9,926 nucleotides of DNA, from contig DFFN01000141.1 in the NCBI GenBank assembly GCA_002369525.1, forward strand, positions 384 to 10,309, in the 5' to 3' direction. Both the position numbers and the translations under genes were made by a program. Under the pieces are notes generated by a model, which was not told the origin of the DNA, made no database searches, and was given only the letters and a program-made list of their open reading frames with translations. This DNA is from Lachnoclostridium sp. UBA3775. Lineage in GTDB: Bacteria > Bacillota > Clostridia > Lachnospirales > Lachnospiraceae. Below, piece by piece: positions 1 through 5,656 of this stretch (position 1 is its first letter; each line of letters begins with the position of its first letter).

Positions 1-62
1 TCGCAGATCTTATCGGGATGCCCTTCTGTTACGGATTCGGAAGTGAATAACCTTCTTTCCAT
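1..62 (-). CDS. metK: S-adenosylmethionine synthetase, N-terminal start only (cut by window edge)
   Basis: MetK makes S-adenosylmethionine from ATP and methionine in the cytoplasm, supplying the cell's methyl donor. Only 20 full codons are visible. Translated from the minus strand they read MERRLFTSESVTEGHPDKIC, with the next codon beginning GA (probably Asp). This matches the highly conserved MetK N-terminus, including the SE.VTEGHPDK.. block, whose His15 and Asp17 correspond to ATP-site residues in the family. The ATG (complement of 60-62) has an AAGGAG ribosome binding site at 69-74 with a 6-base spacer, which fixes the start. The gene begins 26 bases after the murA stop with no hairpin between, so it is probably the distal gene of the murA operon. 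The rest lies left of the window. The identification is very secure despite the short length because this motif is nearly diagnostic. Confidence 0.95.
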   Translation of the reverse strand, partial: MERRLFTSESVTEGHPDKIC

Positions 63-88
63 CTTTTACTCCTTTTAAATATCTCTTT

Positions 89-1387
89 TTAAACGATTTC
101 AAGTTTGAACTTCTGTACAGCCTTATAGTCTTCCGAATCAACCTTCATTATCTCGGCTCCGAGGCTTCTCAGCTTTTCGTCGAACTTTTCATAGCCTCGT
201 TCAATATATTCAATATCGGTAAGTATCGATACTCCGTCAGCCTGCAAAGCAGCTATCGTAAGTGCCGCTCCGGCGCGAAGATCGGGTGCTTCCATCACTG
301 CAGGCTGAAGCTGGGACTGGCCCTCAACAAAGGCTGTGCTTCCCTCGACCGTTATCACGGCGCCCATCTTTCTGAGCTCCGCAACATATTTGAAACGGTC
401 CTCCCATATGTTTTCGTTTATGGTCGAAACCCCGTCGGCCGTCGCAAGCACAACTGTTATCTGAGGCTGCATATCGGTAGGAAAACCGGGATAAACCCTG
501 GTCTTTACGATCGCCGGACTCGGTCTGTCCTTGCACACAACCCTTACCGAATCGTCATTTTCTATTATATCGGCACCTATTTCGGCAAGCTTTGCGCTTA
601 TTGCCTCAAGATGCTTGGGGATGACATTTTTAAGCGTTATGTCACCCTTGGTGGCGGTGGCAAGGCACATAAAGGTACCTGCCTCGATCTGGTCGGGTAT
701 GCACGAATAGGTGCTGCCGTGAAGCTTCTCAACGCCTCGTATCCTTATCACATCGGTACCTGCTCCCTTGATGTTGGCTCCCATTGAATTAAGGAAGTTT
801 GCAACGTCAACTATATGAGGCTCCTTTGCCACGTTTTCGATTATGGTCTGACCCTGAGCCATTGCTGCGGCAAGCATGATGTTTATCGTTGCTCCAACGC
901 TGACCATATCAAGGAAGATGTGGCTTCCGCGAAGGTTGTTTACGTTGGCGTTTATCATGCTGTTCTCGGTCACTACCCTTGCGCCGAGTGCCTTAAAGCC
1001 CTTGATATGCTGGTCGATGGGTCTTGAACCTATCTTGCAGCCGCCGGGCATGGCAACGCTTGCCTTGCCGTACTTTCCGAGCAGGGCTCCGAGCAGATAG
1101 TAGGATGCTCTGATTTTCTGTATGTAGTCATAATCAACAACAGTTGAATGTATGCTCGCACCGCAGATCTTAACGGTGTGTGCATCGACACGGTCGACCT
1201 TTGCGCCTATTGCTTTAATGGCTTCAAGCAACGCGTTTATGTCGCTGACGTCGGGAAGGTTCTCTATCGTAACCTCCTCATCGGTCATTATCGCCCCCGC
1301 AAGTATACCCAATGCTGCGTTTTTTGCCCCACCAATAGTAACTTCTCCCGCAAGCGATTTACCGCCTTTAATTATGTATTGATTCAT
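89..1387 (-). CDS. murA: UDP-N-acetylglucosamine 1-carboxyvinyltransferase (MurA)
   Basis: MurA transfers enolpyruvate from phosphoenolpyruvate to UDP-GlcNAc, the first committed step of peptidoglycan synthesis, in the cytoplasm. The 432-residue protein is full length (E. coli MurA has 419). Visible landmarks are the N-terminal GGAKNAAL block with Lys22 and Asn23, and the active-site loop MPGGCKIGSRPID with Cys117, equivalent to the cysteine attacked by fosfomycin. PTDMQPQ carries Asp305, APDLRAG carries Asp369, and IERGYE carries Arg397, all at the positions known from E. coli. With Cys rather than Asp in the loop, a fosfomycin-sensitive enzyme is expected, though uptake and resistance genes could change that. 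The ATG has an AGAGGA site at 1394-1399, 6 bases upstream. The start overlaps the upstream flavin-reductase gene by 20 bases, and metK follows 26 bases later. Many Firmicutes carry two MurA paralogues; I cannot tell which one this is, or whether it is the only copy. Confidence 0.97.
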   Translation of the reverse strand: MNQYIIKGGKSLAGEVTIGGAKNAALGILAGAIMTDEEVTIENLPDVSDINALLEAIKAIGAKVDRVDAHTVKICGASIHSTVVDYDYIQKIRASYYLLGALLGKYGKASVAMPGGCKIGSRPIDQHIKGFKALGARVVTENSMINANVNNLRGSHIFLDMVSVGATINIMLAAAMAQGQTIIENVAKEPHIVDVANFLNSMGANIKGAGTDVIRIRGVEKLHGSTYSCIPDQIEAGTFMCLATATKGDITLKNVIPKHLEAISAKLAEIGADIIENDDSVRVVCKDRPSPAIVKTRVYPGFPTDMQPQITVVLATADGVSTINENIWEDRFKYVAELRKMGAVITVEGSTAFVEGQSQLQPAVMEAPDLRAGAALTIAALQADGVSILTDIEYIERGYEKFDEKLRSLGAEIMKVDSEDYKAVQKFKLEIV

Positions 1388-1955
1388 GCTTTTTCCTCTT
1401 TTTTACCGAAAATCCAAAGCTGCCGAGCCTTTTCCCAAGCATATAGTACTCTCCGTGCGAATAAACCACCGGTTTCGCATCTGCCAGTTCGAATTTTCCG
1501 TTTTTGTTCATATATTCATCATCGACCGAGACCGAAACGACCTCGGCAATGAACATATCATGGCTGCCGAGTTCCCTTATTTCTTTCACTCTGCATTCTA
1601 TGCAGACAGGGGACTCTTTGATTCCGGGCGGGGATACTTTTTCGGATTTCAGCTCCGTAAGAGCGCATTCCTTAAACTTATCCGTATCCTTTCCGCTTTT
1701 AACTCCGCAGTAATCTGCGGCCCTTGCAAGCTTTTCGTCGGTGAGGTTTATGACAAACTCACCGCTTAGTTTTATTATGTGATGGGAATATCTGGATTTT
1801 CTCACCGATATGCTCACCATCGGGGGATCCGAACATATGGTTCCGGTCCACGCCACCGTGATTATGTTCGGCCTTTCGCCTTTAAGTGCGCAACTTACCA
1901 TCACGACCGGCAAGGGATAGAGCATATTGCCCGGCCTCCATACCTGTCTTCCCAT
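1368..1955 (-). CDS. Flavin reductase-like FMN-binding split-barrel protein
   Basis: This 195-residue protein resembles the flavin reductase-like domain family, cytoplasmic split-barrel proteins that bind FMN and often use NAD(P)H to reduce free flavin or other acceptors. Supporting features are the N-terminal strand PLPVVMVSC (15-22), the NIITVAWTGTICSDPPMVSIS segment (30-50, typical FMN-phosphate region), the CGVKSGKDTDKF motif (83-94) and the GSHDMFIAEV strand (130-139). A basic C-terminal tail (KKRKKH) ends it. There is no signal peptide or membrane segment. Cys21, Cys41, Cys83, Cys97, Cys118 and Cys121 are present; I assign them no role. The start codon overlaps the TPR gene's stop by one base (TAATG), with a GAGGAA site 9 bases upstream inside that gene, so translational coupling is likely. 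Its 3' end runs 20 bases into murA. The physiological substrate cannot be read from sequence; a link to wall or methionine metabolism is suggested only by position. Confidence 0.85.
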   Translation of the reverse strand: MGRQVWRPGNMLYPLPVVMVSCALKGERPNIITVAWTGTICSDPPMVSISVRKSRYSHHIIKLSGEFVINLTDEKLARAADYCGVKSGKDTDKFKECALTELKSEKVSPPGIKESPVCIECRVKEIRELGSHDMFIAEVVSVSVDDEYMNKNGKFELADAKPVVYSHGEYYMLGKRLGSFGFSVKKRKKHESIHN

Positions 1956-3301
1956 TACTGTCCGTTCCTCTTATCGTCTTCCTGTATCATTTTAAGGACG
2001 GTGGCGTCCACATCGTCTCCTTCGGCCTCGCCTGCCTCCTGTGCCTGCAGAGCCTTAAGGACCTCGTCTGCTATCGCGTCCCTGATTATCGTATTCTGGG
2101 AAGGAACATGCTTTTCTGTCTTTTTGATCTTTTCCTCCGCGGGTTCGTCGGCAACCGGAATTTCTTCTTTTTCCTCCGGTACCGCTTTTTCCGCAGTTTC
2201 GGCGGTCTCAGGTACCGTGCTTATGCCGGCGCCCTCAAGGAAGTCGATTTCCGGAAGCTCCTCTCCCTCGAAAGGATCGTAGATCGGCATTTCCTCATAG
2301 TCGGGTTCATCCTCCGGAGCTTTTTCTCCGTCTTCCTTCTTTGCTTCGGTTTCGCCCGCCTCTTCTTTATTTTCTTCTTTTACTCCGGTTTCGTCACCGT
2401 CTTCATCGTTTGCTTCTGTTTCGTCACCGGATTCATCATCTGCTTCGGTCTCGTCAGCGGCTTCGTCGTCTGCTTCGGTTTCATCGCCGTCTTCATCGTT
2501 TGCTTCTGTTTCGCAAGCGGCTTCTTCAAGCCCCGGCTCATCTGCCTTTATGTCGTCGCCGGCGTCTTCCTCGGCACTGTCTGCGCCCGATACCGGAGGA
2601 ACCTCGGTAAACGCAAGGTTGTCAGCCTGCCTTGCACCGGCATATTCCGACATGTCTATTTCGGTGTAGCTTTCGTTTTCTTCCTCTTCTGCGTGCTTTT
2701 CGTGTATGGTCTCGATTATTTCATCGTAACCCGTACCGCTGTGGCAGGCTTCTATCAGGAGACGTGCCTTTCTGGCATAGTCGGTTTCGGGAAACCACAG
2801 TATTATGTTCTGGCATTCCGTTTCGCATTCCGAAATCCTGCCGGTCTTGAAGAAAAGCTTTGCAAGCTCAAAAGCCCAGACATCAATGTAGTCGGCTTCC
2901 CTTACCTTGAGAAGGTTCTGTATCAGATACTCGTCGGGCTGGCCCATGGCCTTTCCGATCCTGAACTGGTACACATATCTTTCATAATCGTCTTCGTCGA
3001 GTTTTTTGAGTTCTTTTACATACTGTATGGCCTGCTCAAGACAGTCCGTCCTGATGTTCAGGTCAATGATCTGTTTGCAGAGCCTTGTGCTTTCGTTTTT
3101 CTTGTAAAGCTCGACATAGACACGCTTTGCGGCAATGTAGCGTTCGCTCTCCATGTAGATGTCGGCCATCATTGTAAGGTCATAAGCAGTATGGACATCG
3201 GAAGGTCTTAATCTGTCCGCATAGGACAGTGCCTTTTCCAGATCGCCGTTTCTGTAAGCGGTCTTCATGTTATTGATTTTGGATGCCGTAAAAAAAGCCA
3301 T
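1955..3301 (-). CDS. TPR-like helical-repeat protein with acidic repetitive C-terminal region, function unknown
   Basis: I do not recognise a named family for the full 448-residue protein. Residues about 1-190 form consecutive amphipathic helix pairs resembling tetratricopeptide repeats (for example around 18-30, 42-66, 87-100 and 143-168, the last ending ...FPETDYARKARLLIEA). Such domains usually bind other proteins. Residues about 200-390 are strongly acidic and low in complexity, with four tandem ten-residue units at 264-303. A more ordered C-terminal patch follows (SQNTIIRDAIADEVLKAL, 401-418, and VDATVLKMIQED, 431-442), which could be a short binding helix. There is no signal peptide or membrane segment, so it is probably cytoplasmic. 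The ATG has an AAGGAG site (3307-3312) 5 bases upstream and a promoter about 35 bases further up. It is the first gene of the run leading to murA and metK. A scaffold or adaptor role is a guess from architecture only. Confidence 0.8.
   Translation of the reverse strand: MAFFTASKINNMKTAYRNGDLEKALSYADRLRPSDVHTAYDLTMMADIYMESERYIAAKRVYVELYKKNESTRLCKQIIDLNIRTDCLEQAIQYVKELKKLDEDDYERYVYQFRIGKAMGQPDEYLIQNLLKVREADYIDVWAFELAKLFFKTGRISECETECQNIILWFPETDYARKARLLIEACHSGTGYDEIIETIHEKHAEEEENESYTEIDMSEYAGARQADNLAFTEVPPVSGADSAEEDAGDDIKADEPGLEEAACETEANDEDGDETEADDEAADETEADDESGDETEANDEDGDETGVKEENKEEAGETEAKKEDGEKAPEDEPDYEEMPIYDPFEGEELPEIDFLEGAGISTVPETAETAEKAVPEEKEEIPVADEPAEEKIKKTEKHVPSQNTIIRDAIADEVLKALQAQEAGEAEGDDVDATVLKMIQEDDKRNGQ
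2393..2512 (-). repeat. Four tandem 30-base units encoding an acidic decapeptide
   Basis: Inside the TPR-like gene, four in-frame 30-base units encode ETEA(N/D)DE(D/A/S)(G/A)D, residues 264-303. Units 1 and 4 encode the same peptide (ETEANDEDGD), while units 2 and 3 differ at three positions. A decayed fifth unit (ETGVKEENKE) follows. The DNA copies differ at several, often synonymous, sites, so this is an ageing repeat rather than a fresh expansion. It may still vary in copy number between strains. Confidence 0.85.
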
Positions 3302-3334
3302 AGCCTCTCCTTATTCTAATACACGTTTGGATTA

Positions 3335-3363
3335 ATTGTACCACAAAATGTCAATAATAACAA
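3335..3363 (-). promoter_or_regulatory. Predicted vegetative promoter for the TPR-flavin reductase-murA-metK operon
   Basis: Read on the minus strand there is a -35 box TTGTTA (complement of 3358-3363), a 17-base spacer and a -10 box TACAAT (complement of 3335-3340). The -10 is preceded by TGG, giving the extended -10 pattern TGnTACAAT. Transcription would start near 3328, leaving a leader of about 27 bases before the TPR gene's ATG, long enough for its ribosome binding site but too short for a riboswitch. Prediction by eye only. Confidence 0.7.
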
Positions 3364-3373
3364 TACTTTTTTG

Positions 3374-3402
3374 TTGACATAAGGCACAAAAAAGGTTATA
3401 CT
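3374..3402 (+). promoter_or_regulatory. Predicted strong vegetative promoter of the SRP RNA gene
   Basis: A perfect -35 box TTGACA (3374-3379) is separated by 17 bases from a near-perfect -10 box TATACT (3397-3402). The expected start, 7 bases downstream, is G3409, which is exactly the first base of the terminal helix of the SRP RNA. A strong consensus promoter fits an abundant stable RNA. Confidence 0.88.
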
Positions 3403-3408
3403 GTCTTT

Positions 3409-3672
3409 GTCGTGCAGCCGGGGAGATAGCGGTGCCCTGTACCCGCAATCCGCTACAGCGGGGGTGATGGCGAACTGAGGGTGACCGTTTGTTGTGCAGC
3501 CTCAGGCAAGCGATGTTGACGTCTGGGTCTTACGCGACGGAAACCTGTGAACCGTGTCAGGGCAGGAATGCAGCAGCACTAAGCGGGATCTTTCGGGTGT
3601 TGTGAGGCAGCCTGGACCGAGTTGGCTACCTGTGAAGCGATGGTGAGCGGCATTCGAGGGGAGCCGCACGAC
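3409..3672 (+). ncRNA. ffs: Signal recognition particle RNA, large bacterial type with Alu domain
   Basis: This RNA of about 264 bases scaffolds the signal recognition particle; with Ffh it targets nascent membrane and secreted proteins to the membrane. The S-domain signature is at 3554-3579. GTG/CAC flanks the conserved asymmetric-face loop (TCAGG at 3557-3561 opposite AGCAG at 3572-3576), and a three-pair stem GCA/TGC is capped by a GGAA tetraloop (3565-3568), the Ffh M-domain binding site. The 5' part is the Alu domain typical of Firmicutes. It has a helix CCCGC/GCGGG (3442-3446 with 3458-3462), and GCGG at 3429-3432 can pair with CCGC at 3450-3453, the expected loop-loop contact. The ends pair perfectly over seven bases (3409-3415 with 3666-3672), which sets the boundaries. 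I could not resolve the long central stem by eye. Length and domains fit the 'bacterial large SRP' class rather than the short 4.5S form. Confidence 0.95.
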
Positions 3673-3676
3673 TTTT
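3644..3676 (+). terminator. Possible weak intrinsic terminator at the end of the SRP RNA gene
   Basis: A local hairpin GCGGC/GCCGC (3647-3651 with 3663-3667, 11-base loop) can extend past an A-A mismatch by two pairs (3644-3645 with 3669-3670). It is followed closely by TTTT at 3673-3676. The T run is only four bases before GCTAT, so termination may be incomplete. The hairpin competes with the RNA's terminal helix (3666-3672). Confidence 0.45.
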
Positions 3677-3724
3677 GCTATAAATCAGAAATTATTATCA
3701 TTGTTTTTTTCGAGAGGACAGAAA

Positions 3725-5026
3725 ATGGACGAGAACAGAAGGCGTCCTTCAAATACCGCACCGGTAAGAAGGCCTTCATCTTCCGGCAGCAGGCCGGGTA
3801 ACAGGCCGGGCAACAGACCGACGGTAAAAAGAAAGAGACGCAGGAGGTTTAAAACCGAATTTAAAATCCTGCTTGCAGCGATTGTCACGCTTACTTTCCT
3901 GCTGATAATCGGCATAATTGCTACCATATTTTCCAAAAAAAGCAACAATAACAATAATTCAGGTACAAATGTAACTCCGGCAACGTCCGCAACGGAAGCT
4001 CCGACGGCAATGCCCGACACTCCGACGCCGACACCTGAAGTTACAACCACTCCCACCGAGGTTCCCACCGAGACGCCGACACCGACGATAACAACGACTC
4101 CGGTGCCCACAAGCTCGGCAACCAAGGCGGATCTTAAGCTTAGCGGAGGCTATGCGATCATAGGCGACACCGTCTGGACATTGTATGTATATAAGGACAA
4201 GAACGGCGAAACCTACGCAAACGCGCTCAATGCCTTACGTAAAAAGCTTGACCCCGGAGTCAACATCTACGATATCCTCGTACCTGTAAGCTCCGACATT
4301 ACCTTCCCCGAGCACCTTAAGGAATTTACAGGCTCCTCGAACCAGAAGGATGCAATCAACGCAATGTACTCGAAGATAGACCAGGGCGTAAATAAGGTCA
4401 ACGTTTTTGACTCGCTTTATGCCAACCGCGGCGAATATGTATACTTCAGGACCGATCATCACTGGACAAGCTACGGTGCATATCTTGCCTATGCAGAGTT
4501 CCTGAAGGCCAAGGGACTTGAGGCTGCTCCGAGAGACAGCTATCAGGTAAAGAGCTTCCCCGGTTTCCTCGGTTCCTACTATGAGCTCTTCTCCATGAAG
4601 AACCAGAAGGAAAATCCCGATACCGTTGACATCCTGATGCCCAAATCGGACACCACGATGGAGCTTACCGACACCTCGGGCAACACCAAGATCTGGCCGA
4701 TGATCAATGATGTTACGAAGTTCACCGCAAGAACCAAATACTGGGCTTTCCTCGGCGGTGACTATCCTTTCACCAAGATAACAAACAGCAAGATAAAGAA
4801 CGGAAGCTCCTGCATCGTAGTAAAGGAATCCTACGGCAACGCTTTCGCTCCTTTCCTTACCGACAATTATGAATATGTTTACGTAGTCGATTACCGCTTC
4901 TACCGCGGCAGCTTTTCAAAGCTTGTAAAAGAGCTCGGAGTAAAGGACGTTATCGTACTCAACAATATATCTACGACCGCAAACACCAAGCTTCTCGGAC
5001 AGCTTTACAACCTGCTTTCCTACTAA
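3725..5026 (+). CDS. Membrane-anchored DHHW family protein (AlgX/SGNH acyltransferase-like)
   Basis: This 433-residue protein has a short basic cytoplasmic N-terminus (residues 5-42, rich in Arg, Lys and Pro) and one membrane helix at about 47-69. A Pro/Thr-rich linker (82-132) would span the cell wall, and an extracellular DHHW domain runs from about 140 to the end. The signature RTDHHWTSYGAY has Asp244 and His246, two residues apart as are the catalytic Asp and His of AlgX, and KESYGNAF has Ser369, a candidate nucleophile in the right order. AlgX-like proteins O-acetylate surface polysaccharides with an MBOAT partner; by analogy this one may acylate a wall or surface glycan. That is inference, and no MBOAT gene is in the window. 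The ATG at 3725 was chosen over an in-frame TTG at 3701 because AGAGGA (3713-3718) sits 6 bases before it. The DUF4358 lipoprotein gene follows 19 bases later, so the two form an operon. Confidence 0.85.
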   Translation: MDENRRRPSNTAPVRRPSSSGSRPGNRPGNRPTVKRKRRRRFKTEFKILLAAIVTLTFLLIIGIIATIFSKKSNNNNNSGTNVTPATSATEAPTAMPDTPTPTPEVTTTPTEVPTETPTPTITTTPVPTSSATKADLKLSGGYAIIGDTVWTLYVYKDKNGETYANALNALRKKLDPGVNIYDILVPVSSDITFPEHLKEFTGSSNQKDAINAMYSKIDQGVNKVNVFDSLYANRGEYVYFRTDHHWTSYGAYLAYAEFLKAKGLEAAPRDSYQVKSFPGFLGSYYELFSMKNQKENPDTVDILMPKSDTTMELTDTSGNTKIWPMINDVTKFTARTKYWAFLGGDYPFTKITNSKIKNGSSCIVVKESYGNAFAPFLTDNYEYVYVVDYRFYRGSFSKLVKELGVKDVIVLNNISTTANTKLLGQLYNLLSY

Positions 5027-5045
5027 ACATATCAAGGAGTTTCAT

Positions 5046-5582
5046 ATGAGAAAAAAAATACTGATCGTCTTTGCGGCATTCATGCTGCTTGCGGCCTGCG
5101 GAAAAAAGGATGCGTCAAGCTCCGTATCATCCGCCTCAGACGGATCCGCAGGCAAAAGCTCTTCCGCTTCTTCATCGGCTCAAAGCCCGGCGGCGACAAA
5201 TTTAAGTCCTGCCGAAATCGCCGGTAAGCTTTCGAAAGACATAAGCTTCACCTCCGAAATGATGATGGTGGCCGAGGAAGAGATCGGCAGCTTCATCGAG
5301 ATCGACAGTTCTGTTGCCGCTTCGCTCTATGTCGTAAACGGCGGAAGCATCGATACACTCGGAGTTTTCAGGCTTGACGATGAAAGCAAGAAGGACGGGC
5401 TAAAAACAGCGATCGATGCTTACATGGCAAATCTTCGCGAGAATGCGCAGTATGCAAATCCCGAAGAGCTCCCGAAGCTTGATCATGCGCTAGTCTTAGA
5501 TTACGGCAATTACGTGGTATGGTGCATCGCACCGGATGCGGCAAATGCAAAGGATGCCATCAACAGGGTATTTTCAAACTAA
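5046..5582 (+). CDS. DUF4358 domain lipoprotein
   Basis: This 178-residue predicted lipoprotein is anchored on the outer face of the membrane. The signal peptide has a basic start (MRKK), a hydrophobic core and the lipobox LAAC, with Cys18 as the lipidated residue. A Ser/Ala-rich flexible linker follows (about 22-52), then a single domain (about 53-178) resembling DUF4358. That domain contains an LYVVNGGSIDTLGVF strand region (94-108), the conserved-looking LDHALVLDYGNYVVWCI segment (145-161) and a final helix. The family has no established function, and no catalytic motif is visible. The start is supported by AAGGAG at 5034-5039 with a 6-base spacer. The gene lies 19 bases after the DHHW gene and is followed directly by a terminator, so it is the last gene of that operon. 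I associate DUF4358 proteins with DHHW genes in Lachnospiraceae, so an accessory role to the DHHW enzyme is a reasonable inference. Confidence 0.85.
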   Translation: MRKKILIVFAAFMLLAACGKKDASSSVSSASDGSAGKSSSASSSAQSPAATNLSPAEIAGKLSKDISFTSEMMMVAEEEIGSFIEIDSSVAASLYVVNGGSIDTLGVFRLDDESKKDGLKTAIDAYMANLRENAQYANPEELPKLDHALVLDYGNYVVWCIAPDAANAKDAINRVFSN

Positions 5583-5601
5583 ACATTAAAAACCATTATA
5601 C

Positions 5602-5641
5602 AAAAGGGACGCGGATCAGTAAACCCGCGTCCCCGTTTTTT
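5602..5641. terminator. Intrinsic terminator, strong on plus strand and probably bidirectional
   Basis: A perfect nine-pair GC-rich stem, GGGACGCGG (5606-5614) with CCGCGTCCC (5625-5633), encloses a 10-base loop and is followed by CG and six Ts (5636-5641). It ends the DHHW/DUF4358 operon, 23 bases after the DUF4358 stop. On the minus strand the same stem is followed by four Ts (complement of 5602-5605), so it can also stop transcription from glgP, which converges on it. Confidence 0.9.
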
Positions 5642-5656
5642 ATGTTTTCTTTTTTA

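Noticed and set aside
2393..2512. Regular 30-base repeats as a possible CRISPR array
   Set aside because: The repeats are directly adjacent with no unique spacers, stay in the reading frame and encode an acidic decapeptide.
1886..3211. 441-codon plus-strand open frame opposite the TPR-like gene
   Set aside because: It is an antisense shadow. Its Phe/Val-rich composition mirrors the Glu/Asp codons of the acidic gene, and it has no family resemblance.
3349..3354. TTGACA on the minus strand as a -35 box
   Set aside because: A 17-base spacer would put the -10 at a poor match. The TACAAT box is only 8 bases away, and TTGTTA at 3358-3363 has the correct spacing to it.
3475..3505. Local hairpin CTGAGG/CCTCAG within the SRP RNA gene as a separate element or terminator
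   Set aside because: It has no T run, lies inside the SRP RNA, and is more likely an alternative pairing of the central stem region.
3701..3724. In-frame TTG at 3701 as the start of the DHHW protein
   Set aside because: No ribosome binding site lies upstream of it. ATG at 3725 has AGAGGA at a 6-base spacing, and the eight extra residues would be translated from the ribosome binding site itself.
3685..4125. 146-codon minus-strand open frame rich in Val and Gly
   Set aside because: It is the mirror image of the Pro/Thr linker codons of the DHHW gene, with no family resemblance or context supporting expression.
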